In this document: one piece after another, positions 1 through 5,936 of the stretch
Layout: every line of letters starts with the position of its first letter
Numbering within the stretch: position 1 is the stretch's first letter
Assembly: GCA_023424235.1 (NCBI GenBank)
Contig: JAFAEB010000191.1
Coordinates: forward strand, 1 to 5,936
Origin: Bacillota bacterium
GTDB lineage: Bacteria; Bacillota; Clostridia; Lachnospirales; Lachnospiraceae
Direction: 5' to 3'
Length of the DNA: 5,936 nt
Notes under the pieces: model-generated
Database searches by the model: none
The model's input: the letters and a program-made list of their open reading frames with translations, nothing else
Told to the model about the DNA's origin: nothing
Position numbers and translations under genes: made by a program

Positions 1-835
1 AACCAATTGCTCGTTCAAGATTTTTAAATGTATTATCTTCAATGGTAATATCCATTGATACTGTCTTATCATTTTTACTCCAGGAATAATTAAAGGAATT
101 CGTTACGCTATCTGGTAGCTCGATCCCTATCGCTTCTCTCGTATTACTATCCGAATCCTTGTGGTTCATAAAGGTATTGTTACGAATGAGTAGGTCTTTC
201 GTAGCAGCTACTTTGATGAAGCTACCATTGAACATATTTTTAAATGTTAATCCTTCAATGGTTATATCTTGTGAATGTCCAATAATAATACCTGTAGTAT
301 CTTTCGAGTAATCTAAATCTATGGCAGAACCTTTACCACCCTTAATCGTAATGTTCTTCTCCCCATTATATTTCGTTGCTACACTTACTTTACTTGATTT
401 ACTAGGTGCAATAAACTGAAGTAATGATTTCGAAGGCTGTAATGCTTTGGTACCTGTATCATTCCCTTTCTTTATAACTGCTCCTGGCTTTAAAACAACA
501 GTAACATTAGATGGCACATAAAGGGTATTGGTAACTACATAAGTACCTTTTGAAAGGTTTAATGTACCGCCACCTTGCTCTTCTAATAATTCAAAATAAG
601 AGCGAAGCATGTAGTAATGGTTTGTCTTATTGTTATAGGTAGAATATTTCGTAAAATTGTTCTTATATGGCTTCGATTTTGTTGTTACCGTATAAGACTT
701 TTTTGCCGCTGCCTCAACCATCTTATAAGAGGATGGATTTAAATACATACAAGCAATTATAAGTACTATAGTGATGGAAAGTATTGGTGTAAAATGTGTT
801 AAATAAATCCATCTTTTGTTCTTTCGATTAGTCAA
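1..835 (-). CDS. Right-handed beta-helix (pectate-lyase-like) surface or secreted protein, N-terminal 278 residues; 3' end outside window
   Basis: Reading the minus strand from a TTG at 835-833, the frame stays open for 278 codons to the left edge, so the C-terminus is missing. The start is set by AAGGAG (844-848 region) 8 nt upstream. Residues 4-8 are basic (RKNKR) and about 10-32 form one hydrophobic helix. VEAAA at 40-44 resembles a signal peptidase I site, so the product is either exported or membrane-anchored. From about residue 85 come short strand-turn repeats typical of parallel beta-helices: GGGTLNLSKGTYVV, NVTVVLKPGAVI, NITIKGG (161-167), DITIEGLTFKNM (190-201), DLLIRNNTFMNH (214-225) and DITIEDNTFKNL (262-273). 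REAIGIELP (233-241) recalls a REAIQID-like motif I remember from other Firmicute beta-helix proteins. The fold suggests polysaccharide binding or cleavage, but no lyase catalytic residues can be assigned. Fold is well supported; enzymatic activity is not. Confidence 0.8.
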   Translation of the reverse strand, partial: MTNRKNKRWIYLTHFTPILSITIVLIIACMYLNPSSYKMVEAAAKKSYTVTTKSKPYKNNFTKYSTYNNKTNHYYMLRSYFELLEEQGGGTLNLSKGTYVVTNTLYVPSNVTVVLKPGAVIKKGNDTGTKALQPSKSLLQFIAPSKSSKVSVATKYNGEKNITIKGGKGSAIDLDYSKDTTGIIIGHSQDITIEGLTFKNMFNGSFIKVAATKDLLIRNNTFMNHKDSDSNTREAIGIELPDSVTNSFNYSWSKNDKTVSMDITIEDNTFKNLERAIG

Positions 836-1055
836 TTGTTATACTCCTTCATCTTTGTTGTATAGGAATAAATTTTATACTATCTTTATAGCTTGGTATA
901 GATTTTATATTCATGTTGAGAATTTAGATCATTGTATGAAACTTTATATACTTGCAGTTCCTTCTGCATGACTCTTTAGAGCTTAGTATCTGCATATTAT
1001 CCGTGTTTTCCTATATAGGATATAGGCTAGTCCCTTTATCTGCCCAGCAAAATTC
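836..1055. other. Intergenic gap between two minus-strand genes; small hairpins, no clear terminator
   Basis: This 220-bp gap must hold the 3' end of the serine hydrolase transcript and probably the beta-helix promoter. I see a perfect 12-bp palindrome TCCTATATAGGA at 1009-1020. It overlaps a possible 7-bp stem with a 3-nt loop at 1010-1026. A TGCAG/CTGCA stem with a 6-nt loop lies at 953-968. None is followed by a T run in the minus direction, so none is a classical intrinsic terminator. Several TATAAA-like sequences precede the beta-helix gene, but none has a matching -35 box at 16-18 bp, so I do not call a promoter. Confidence 0.5.
844..848 (-). promoter_or_regulatory. Ribosome binding site deciding the TTG start of the beta-helix gene
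   Basis: The minus strand reads GATGAAGGAGTAT here, with AGGAG at 848-844 and 8 nt to the TTG at 835. No ATG in the same frame lies near this site; the first in-frame ATG is codon 30, inside the hydrophobic helix. TTG is therefore the best start. Confidence 0.75.
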
Positions 1056-2231
1056 CTACTCAATTGCACTATAAATAATTGAACGATATCTTCTCATTAA
1101 CAGTGGATTTGAACCATTGCAATTCTGGATTGCATATAGAAAAATAAGTTCTTCTGTAGGGTCTATAAAGAAGTAATTACCTGTCCAGCCATCCCATCCA
1201 AATTCACCTTTACTTGCATTAGAACCAGCTTCAACTGGGTCTGTTAATACTCTCATTAGATTACCATAATCATATCCCACCATAGAATCCCAATCTTTAT
1301 AGGTTGCTCTCTCACCTTGTAAGCAAGGGGTTCTTAGATACTCTACTGTTTTTCTCCCAAGTATACGTTTTCCATCTAAACTACCCTTATTAAGTAGCAT
1401 AGATGCAAATTTGGAATAGTCATCAATGGTTGATACTAAGCCAGCACCACCGGATTCAAAGGCTGGCTTTGACTTAAAATCATTTAATCCAAGGAAGTTC
1501 CATCTACATGGTATTAATTCTTTTCTATCATTCATATATTCATAAATTTCTGCAAATCTTTCATGCTTGTCTTCTGGAACATAAAAGGAAGTATCCACCA
1601 TACCTAGAGGCTCAAATATTTCCTCTTTTAAGAAATCACCAAAAGATTTCTTAGCAACCACTTCAATAACAGCGCCTAGAATATCAGCTGACACCCCATA
1701 TCTCCATCTCTTACCTGGATGAAACTCTAACGGCACTTGCCCCATTCTATTAGCAAATTCTATGGTACTAACAGGCTTACCTGCTTTAAGTTCCTTCTCT
1801 ACCTCTATGAATAGCTTATCCATTAATCTACCTGACTCAAAACTTGCATCTGGATATGGTAAGCCAGAGGTCATATTTAGTAGATCCCAAATGGTTGCCT
1901 CTTTCTTAACAGGCACTAAGCCATCCTTTTTCCATACCTTTTGGTTTTTAAAGCCTTCTAAATACTTGGAAACTGGGTCTAAGAGATTTATTAAACCTCT
2001 CTCGTACAGAATCATGGTAGCTACAGCTGTTACAGGCTTAGACATTGAAAACATACGATATATGGTATCCTTTCTAACCGCCTTCCCCTCTTCTTTGTTC
2101 ATAAATCCAAGTTCGTCTTCGTAAACAATACTGCCCTTATGTAAAATACGTACTGCTGCACCACTTATGTATCCATTATCAATTTCGTTTTGCATAATCG
2201 GTTTAAGGTGATTTAACCTAGCATAATCCAT
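1056..2231 (-). CDS. Serine hydrolase, class C beta-lactamase / EstB-like esterase family
   Basis: The 391-residue protein has the usual length of the beta-lactamase-related serine hydrolase family (Pfam Beta-lactamase, PF00144). The nucleophile motif SMSK is at 62-65, making Ser62 and Lys65 the expected catalytic pair. It is followed by LLDPVSKYL (83-91) and the conserved LLNMTSGL stretch (117-124). RYGVSADILG (177-186) supplies the second-motif tyrosine, Tyr178. GGAGLVSTIDDYSKF (261-275) is another family hallmark. The third motif is GWDGWTGNYFFIDP (345-358), which resembles the W-G-G type of EstB-like esterases and not the KTG of true beta-lactamases. There is no signal peptide, so a cytoplasmic esterase or amidase-like role is more likely than antibiotic resistance. 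The ATG has AGAGGAGG 8 nt upstream. The gene stands alone, and its substrate cannot be predicted. Confidence 0.9.
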   Translation of the reverse strand: MDYARLNHLKPIMQNEIDNGYISGAAVRILHKGSIVYEDELGFMNKEEGKAVRKDTIYRMFSMSKPVTAVATMILYERGLINLLDPVSKYLEGFKNQKVWKKDGLVPVKKEATIWDLLNMTSGLPYPDASFESGRLMDKLFIEVEKELKAGKPVSTIEFANRMGQVPLEFHPGKRWRYGVSADILGAVIEVVAKKSFGDFLKEEIFEPLGMVDTSFYVPEDKHERFAEIYEYMNDRKELIPCRWNFLGLNDFKSKPAFESGGAGLVSTIDDYSKFASMLLNKGSLDGKRILGRKTVEYLRTPCLQGERATYKDWDSMVGYDYGNLMRVLTDPVEAGSNASKGEFGWDGWTGNYFFIDPTEELIFLYAIQNCNGSNPLLMRRYRSIIYSAIE

Positions 2232-2759
2232 GTTTATATCCTCCTCTGAATTTGATTAAATTATAACTATTATAGCTATATGGTATTTACAGATATTTTT
2301 TGCTTGTAGACATAACTTATAACCTCAGCTTGTAAGCTTCGTTTGTGAGATTAGTATGTGCAAGGAATACTTGTTATCTTAATTTTTTGTTCTGCTTTCT
2401 TCCGTTACAAATGAATACTTTTTGTACAGATTTATAAATATAGGGCTTACATATGTACTAACTTAGAATATTATATTCTTGTTAACTTCACATAAAATTG
2501 GTAAATCTTATTTAGGATCATTATAGACTTCACATATATGTTTGTCAATCCTAGCAAGTCTATGAAAGTTAGGATAAAATCACAAACTGGCTCTGTTAAT
2601 ATATTTAATACTGGCACTTTAAAACATACCAAATATATATTAAAGTATCTACAATAAAGAAATAAGGATACTTTATAGTATTTATAATAAACCAAGAAAA
2701 GTTTTTAAAGTATTTAATATAAGATAGATAGATAAAAAAATAATATTTCCTGAAAAAAA
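2232..2759. other. AT-rich intergenic region upstream of the serine hydrolase; no gene supported
   Basis: The region should hold the serine hydrolase promoter. Two TATAAT hexamers lie on the minus strand at 2274-2269 and 2265-2260, 29-43 nt upstream of the ATG, but neither has a recognisable -35 box, so they are weak candidates. AGCTTGTAAGCT (2327-2338) is a small inverted repeat that could be an operator. A 9-bp inverted repeat, TAAAGTATC (2641-2649) and GATACTTTA (2667-2675), encloses 17 nt. A minus-strand reading frame at 2471-2695 begins with TTG, lacks a ribosome binding site, and encodes mostly I, L, Y, F, K and N as expected of AT-rich noncoding DNA; I do not call it. At 2721-2734 the sequence is a short GATA-rich run that may be a degenerate left edge of the repeat array. 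Confidence 0.5.
2240..2247 (-). promoter_or_regulatory. Strong ribosome binding site of the serine hydrolase gene
   Basis: The minus strand reads AGAGGAGG, near-complete complementarity to the 16S rRNA 3' end, with 8 nt to the ATG at 2231. It fixes the start codon. Confidence 0.8.
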
Positions 2760-3037
2760 GAATGAGATTTTTAAGATATTACTAGATAGGTGAAACAAGA
2801 TTTTAAGATTTACTAGATAGATAGAATGAGATTTTAAAATATTACTAGAAAGATGAAACAAGATTTTAAGATTTACTAGATAGATAGAATGAGATTTAAA
2901 ATATTACTAGATAAATGAAACAAGATTTAAGATTTACTAGATGATAGAGTAAGATTTTAAATATTACTAGAAAGATGAAACAAGATTTTTATATTTACTA
3001 GATAGATAAAATGAGATTTTTATATTTACTTGAAATA
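2760..3037. repeat. Tandem array: nine units of about 31 bp, alternating in two subtypes (63-bp higher-order period)
   Basis: Unit starts are 2760, 2792, 2824, 2855, 2887, 2917, 2947, 2977 and 3009, giving lengths 32, 32, 31, 32, 30, 30, 30, 32 and 29. All share an AGATTT core followed by TACTAGA (TACTTGA in the last). Type A units begin GAATGAGATTT or a close variant, and type B units begin GAAACAAGATTT and mostly end TAGATAGATA. The order is A-B-A-B-A-B-A-B-A, so the composite unit is 60-64 bp. Units adjoin with no spacers, so it is not a CRISPR array. Lengths are not multiples of three, and TAG/TAA/TGA stops break every frame, so it is not coding. CTAG occurs once in each of the first eight units. 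Function is unknown; the last unit ends 83 bp before the ECF start codon. Confidence 0.9.
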
Positions 3038-3048
3038 ATGAGAAATAA

Positions 3049-3089
3049 TTTGCTTCCTATGTACTTTTAAAGTATTAACTATAAGCAAA
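3049..3089 (+). promoter_or_regulatory. Possible stem-loop in the leader of the ECF S-component gene
   Basis: TTTGCTT (3049-3055) is complementary to AAGCAAA (3083-3089). Inside it, TACTT (3062-3066) can pair with AAGTA (3070-3074). The outer stem has 7 pairs and the inner one 5, separated by an asymmetric internal loop. It does not match the conserved core of a TPP, FMN or other vitamin riboswitch that I can recognise, and the pairs are mostly A-U. It lies between the repeat array and the ribosome binding site. The transcription start is unknown, so it may not even be transcribed. Confidence 0.3.
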
Positions 3090-3108
3090 GATATAAATAA
3101 TTAGAAAA

Positions 3109-3115
3109 AGAGGTG
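3109..3115 (+). promoter_or_regulatory. Ribosome binding site deciding the TTG start of the ECF S component
   Basis: AGAGGTG lies 5 nt before the TTG at 3121. The alternative in-frame ATG at 3130 would be 14 nt away, too far for efficient use, so TTG is preferred. Confidence 0.65.
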
Positions 3116-3120
3116 TAAAA

Positions 3121-3672
3121 TTGAGAGATATGAAATTAAGAAAACTTATTATTACAGCACTGATGACTGCACTGACCATGGTAGCTACCATGAGTATAAA
3201 GATACCTTCTGTAACTGGTGGCTATATCCATCCAGGAGACAGTATCGTAATTTTATCTGGTATTATATTAGGCCCAATATATGGTGGCCTTGCAGCTGGA
3301 ATAGGGTCTATGTTAGCGGATGTCTTTTCCGGTTATGCAAGTTTTGCATTAGCAACCTTAATCATTAAAGGATTTGCGGCATTCTTAAGTAGTCTACTTT
3401 ATATTAGTATAAGCAAAGTAGGAAATAAAAAAACATATCAGTTTAGTCTACTTCCTATCCTTATTAGTGGAATCGTTACAGGATTTATTGTGACTGGAGG
3501 ATATCTTATCTTTGAAGCTTACCTACTAGGACTTGGATTACCTACCGCATTAACAGGAGTTGGGTTTAATTTAATACAGAATGTGTTTGGAATTATACTA
3601 TCTATTGTACTAATGCCAATATTACTAAAAGTTCCTACTGTGAAAGAAATTATGGGGAGAAGGAGTTTTTGA
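3121..3672 (+). CDS. ECF transporter S component (vitamin-binding membrane subunit), substrate unassigned
   Basis: The 183-residue, very hydrophobic protein has the size and roughly six membrane helices of an energy-coupling factor S component: about 8-28, 42-60, 61-72, 76-96, 108-135 and 147-170. It resembles the PF07155 group (named for riboflavin but including hydroxymethylpyrimidine and pyridoxine-type transporters). Helix 1 carries A13-LMT-A17, matching the AxxxA motif that S components use to dock on EcfT. GGYIHPGDSIVI (33-44) and the glycine-rich GGLAAGIGSMLADVFSGY (55-72) are group hallmarks. No EcfA, EcfA' or EcfT is encoded nearby, so it presumably shares a module encoded elsewhere, as in group II ECF systems. 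No recognisable vitamin riboswitch precedes it and no vitamin gene adjoins it, so the substrate stays open. The family call is firm. Confidence 0.9.
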   Translation: MRDMKLRKLIITALMTALTMVATMSIKIPSVTGGYIHPGDSIVILSGIILGPIYGGLAAGIGSMLADVFSGYASFALATLIIKGFAAFLSSLLYISISKVGNKKTYQFSLLPILISGIVTGFIVTGGYLIFEAYLLGLGLPTALTGVGFNLIQNVFGIILSIVLMPILLKVPTVKEIMGRRSF

Positions 3673-4001
3673 AGAAAAATAAATAGTTATTAAAGAAGTC
3701 TACTACCTTATAAGAAAATGTAAAAGATACTATTTTAATTGAATTGTATTGCACCAATATATAATTATATTAGAGTTGAGATTATAACTTCAATTTAATG
3801 GAATTGTTAAAATGGATGTTATAGTGAAGTCTAAAACTAACAACAAATTATTAATTTCCAATTTATTCAAATATTCATTGTAAGTAATTGTGTTAAACTC
3901 ATTTGATTATAGAAAGTTCGAGTAATAACCACCAGATTAAAAGAACAAACCTTATCTGTAACTGAGATTATGTATGCATTTACGTTTATAAGAGTTAGTT
4001 C
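3673..4001. other. AT-rich gap downstream of the ECF gene; no gene supported
   Basis: No reading frame here has a start, a ribosome binding site and a convincing product. AAGGAG (3659-3664) followed by a TTG at 3669-3671, overlapping the ECF stop, would start only a five-codon frame ending in TAG. An imperfect 18-bp palindrome lies at 3776-3793 (TTGA, 2 nt, TTATAA, 2 nt, TCAA). A stretch of about 34 codons ending near 4020 is open but lacks a start signal. No T-tailed hairpin lies close behind the ECF stop; the nearest is at 4002-4041, about 330 nt away. Confidence 0.5.
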
Positions 4002-4041
4002 AAAAAACCGTTTATTATAAACTGCTTATAAACGGTTTTTT
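4002..4041. terminator. Bidirectional intrinsic terminator between convergent genes
   Basis: AAAAAACCGTTTAT (4002-4015) pairs perfectly with ATAAACGGTTTTTT (4028-4041), a 14-bp stem with a 12-nt loop. The six A and six T at the ends give a T tract when read in either direction. In the minus direction it begins 21 nt after the dehydratase stop codon, the classical position. In the plus direction it is the first strong terminator after the ECF gene, but 329 nt downstream. Confidence 0.88.
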
Positions 4042-4062
4042 AAAACTTATAAAATATTAATT

Positions 4063-5936
4063 TTAATGGTTAACCTGTACTGTCTTACCATATGTATGTA
4101 TCTTTTTAATAGCAGCTGTAGTTCTATTATCATAAACTAATTTATTTTCTAATTCCTTCTGTATTACATATGTAGGTACAATTTTTTGTATATGAGTACG
4201 AATATCTGTCGTTTCTAACTCACATAATACCCTTAATTCTTCTAATTGCATCAAGAATTGTACTTCATCTATTTGTATAGGTTTACCAATATGAATCAAT
4301 TTATTGTCGGTATCTTGCATACCTTCTTCTTTCATAAGTAGCTCTTCATATAATTTTTCACCTGGTCTTAGACCAGTGAATTTTATATCGATATCTTCAC
4401 CAGGAATATATCCCGATAATCGAATAAGATTTGTTGCTAAATCAACAATTTTAACTGGTTCACCCATATCTAATATAAAGATTTCTCCGCCCTTTGCATA
4501 AGCCCCTGCTTGCAATACTAATGATACCGCCTCAGGAATTGTCATAAAGTAGCGTATAATATCAGGGTGGGTTACAGTTACTGGTCCACCTGCAGCAATT
4601 TGCTTCTTAAATAAAGGTATAACACTACCGTTAGAACCCAATACATTACCAAAGCGTACTGCCACAAATTCCGTTTTAGAACGATTATTATAGGTTTGGA
4701 CAATCATCTCACAAATACGTTTTGATGCTCCCATAATATTAGTTGGATTAACTGCTTTATCCGTAGATATTAATACAAAACGTCCCACATTATACTTATC
4801 AGCTGCAGTTACCGTGTTCCAAGTACCTAATACATTATTCTTAATAGCTTCATTAGGACTTGTCTCCATAAGGGGCACATGCTTATGAGCTGCAGCATGA
4901 TATACAATATTCGGTCTATAAGTATCAAAAATTGAATCAAGTCTAAGTTTGTTTCTCACTGAAGCAATTAGTACAACCAAATTTAGATTTAGATGTTTTT
5001 TTAGTAGTTCTTGTTGTATATCATAGGCATTGTTCTCATAAATATCAACTACAATTAATTGTTTAGGTTGGTGTGCTGCTATTTGCCTGCATAATTCACT
5101 TCCAATTGAACCGCCTCCACCAGTAACTAATACAACCTTATCATTAACATAGTTCATTATAGAATTTAAATCAACTTTAATAGGTTCTCTACCTAATAAG
5201 TCTTCCACCTCTACTTTTCGTAATTTACTAATACTAACTTCTCCAGTCATGAATTGATAGACGCCTGGAAGTATTTTTAGAATACAATTCGTTTCTTTAC
5301 ATATATCAATAATTTCTTTAATTACCACCTTAGGAGCAGAAGGCATAGCTATTATGATTTCATCAATATTATAATGATTAGTATATTCAACTATATTATT
5401 TCTTGTACCTACTACTTTAACACCTTGTATGTATCTACCTTGTTTATCTAAGGCATCATCAATAATACACTTAACAGTAGTATTATCAATGTGTCTACTT
5501 GTTGATATCTCTTTTATGATTATGTTAGCAGCATTTCCACCACCAATTATCATTACCCTTTTTTCATTACCTATGTTTCGATACTTACGGATTGTATTAC
5601 GTAAGAGCCGATACGCAAAACGGCTACCTATCATAAGAAATATCATAACTCCACCAGATAGGAAATAATAGCTTCTAGGGATAGGGTATTGTAATATACG
5701 TATACCTACAAATTGTATTATTGATGATATAACACATGCAGAAACTACATTTTGCATCTCAATTACACCTGCGTAGGTCCATAGACTATGGTATAACTTA
5801 AAAAAATAAAAGATAAAGATAGTAATTACAATATGTATCGGTATATACTTCCATATTGTGTTGATAAATATCAAATCAACTTTATATGGATTTAAGTCAA
5901 ACCTTAGTAATAACCCCATGGCACACGATACCATAA
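4063..5936 (-). CDS. Membrane-bound UDP-N-acetylhexosamine 4,6-dehydratase, CapD/WbpM/PglF family; N-terminus cut by window edge
   Basis: The visible 623 residues (numbered from the ATG at 5934) hold the full family layout. First comes the end of a truncated first membrane helix ending in LLLRFD (8-13), then helices near 30-48, 60-82 and 89-110. Next is a Rossmann-like domain beginning RVMIIGGGNAANII (126-139). The extended-SDR domain begins with the nucleotide-binding loop TGGGGSIGSE (271-280) and has Asp297, HAAAHKHVPLME (346-357), STDK (390-393), MGASK (401-405), RFGNVLGSNGSVIP (427-440) and RPGEKLYEEL (523-532). Met401 in place of the usual SDR tyrosine, with Lys405, is typical of PglF/WbpM-type dehydratases. 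These remove water from UDP-GlcNAc to make a 4-keto-6-deoxy sugar for surface polysaccharide or protein glycans. Related proteins have a complete first helix, and the frame stays open to the edge, so the true start probably lies outside. Exact product stereochemistry is uncertain. Confidence 0.93.
   Translation of the reverse strand, partial: MVSCAMGLLLRFDLNPYKVDLIFINTIWKYIPIHIVITIFIFYFFKLYHSLWTYAGVIEMQNVVSACVISSIIQFVGIRILQYPIPRSYYFLSGGVMIFLMIGSRFAYRLLRNTIRKYRNIGNEKRVMIIGGGNAANIIIKEISTSRHIDNTTVKCIIDDALDKQGRYIQGVKVVGTRNNIVEYTNHYNIDEIIIAMPSAPKVVIKEIIDICKETNCILKILPGVYQFMTGEVSISKLRKVEVEDLLGREPIKVDLNSIMNYVNDKVVLVTGGGGSIGSELCRQIAAHQPKQLIVVDIYENNAYDIQQELLKKHLNLNLVVLIASVRNKLRLDSIFDTYRPNIVYHAAAHKHVPLMETSPNEAIKNNVLGTWNTVTAADKYNVGRFVLISTDKAVNPTNIMGASKRICEMIVQTYNNRSKTEFVAVRFGNVLGSNGSVIPLFKKQIAAGGPVTVTHPDIIRYFMTIPEAVSLVLQAGAYAKGGEIFILDMGEPVKIVDLATNLIRLSGYIPGEDIDIKFTGLRPGEKLYEELLMKEEGMQDTDNKLIHIGKPIQIDEVQFLMQLEELRVLCELETTDIRTHIQKIVPTYVIQKELENKLVYDNRTTAAIKKIHTYGKTVQVNH

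Noticed and set aside
1762..2124. Plus-strand 120-codon reading frame
   Set aside because: It lies entirely antisense to the serine hydrolase gene, whose catalytic motifs and ribosome binding site are clear, and its product shows no recognisable domain.
2471..2695. Minus-strand 74-codon reading frame with a hydrophobic product
   Set aside because: It starts with TTG without a ribosome binding site, and its I/L/Y/F/K-rich composition is what AT-rich noncoding DNA gives when translated.
2760..3037. CRISPR array
   Set aside because: Units about 31 bp long repeat directly with no unique spacers, the units drift in sequence and length, and no cas gene is present.
3050..3085. Sigma-A promoter for the ECF gene (TTGCTT, 17 bp, TATTAA; or TATAAG at 3080)
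   Set aside because: TTGCTT matches only three -35 positions and TATTAA only four -10 positions; the TATAAG has no -35 partner. In such AT-rich DNA these matches are expected by chance.
3915..4020. Gene remnant: about 34 open codons ending at a TAA near 4020
   Set aside because: It has no start codon with a ribosome binding site, is preceded directly by a TAG, resembles no family I recognise, and ends inside the terminator stem.
4304..4501. Plus-strand 65-codon reading frame
   Set aside because: It is a shadow of the dehydratase gene on the other strand, across the conserved RPGEKLYEEL region.
5429..5668. Plus-strand 79-codon reading frame
   Set aside because: It is antisense to the membrane and Rossmann-like domains of the dehydratase; no independent evidence supports it.
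5932..5934. True start codon of the dehydratase at this ATG
   Set aside because: Only two bases precede it, the upstream codon is not a stop, and it falls within the expected first membrane helix, so the real start is probably beyond the window.

Overview
The window is AT-rich DNA with short, strong Shine-Dalgarno sequences, two TTG starts and long AT-rich gaps between genes. This fits a low-GC Firmicute, most likely a clostridial or Lachnospiraceae-type anaerobe. The assignment is an inference from composition and gene families; no rRNA or other marker gene is present.

Four protein genes are supported. From the left: (1) the 5' part of a minus-strand gene for a secreted or membrane-anchored right-handed beta-helix protein, running off the left edge; (2) a complete minus-strand serine hydrolase of the class C beta-lactamase/EstB-like fold (1056-2231); (3) a complete plus-strand ECF vitamin-transporter S component (3121-3672); (4) a minus-strand membrane-bound UDP-N-acetylhexosamine 4,6-dehydratase of the CapD/WbpM/PglF type, complete at its C-terminus but very probably cut at its N-terminus by the right edge. 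No tRNA, rRNA, insertion sequence or CRISPR array was seen.

Genes 3 and 4 converge on a strong 14-bp stem with an A run on one side and a T run on the other (4002-4041), which should act as a bidirectional terminator. Genes 2 and 3 diverge from an 889-bp AT-rich gap. The right part of that gap carries the most unusual feature of the window: nine head-to-tail units of about 30-32 bp (2760-3037), alternating between two subtypes to give a higher-order period of about 63 bp. It ends 83 bp before the ECF gene. A separate 20-bp sequence built on TTAAAGTAT occurs to the left of the array and again to its right.

The genes do not form one obvious pathway. The dehydratase and the beta-helix protein both point to surface polysaccharide or cell-envelope functions. 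The S component needs a shared EcfA/EcfA'/EcfT module that is not encoded here. I find no convincing new multi-gene system; the repeat array and the ECF leader are the parts most worth a second look.
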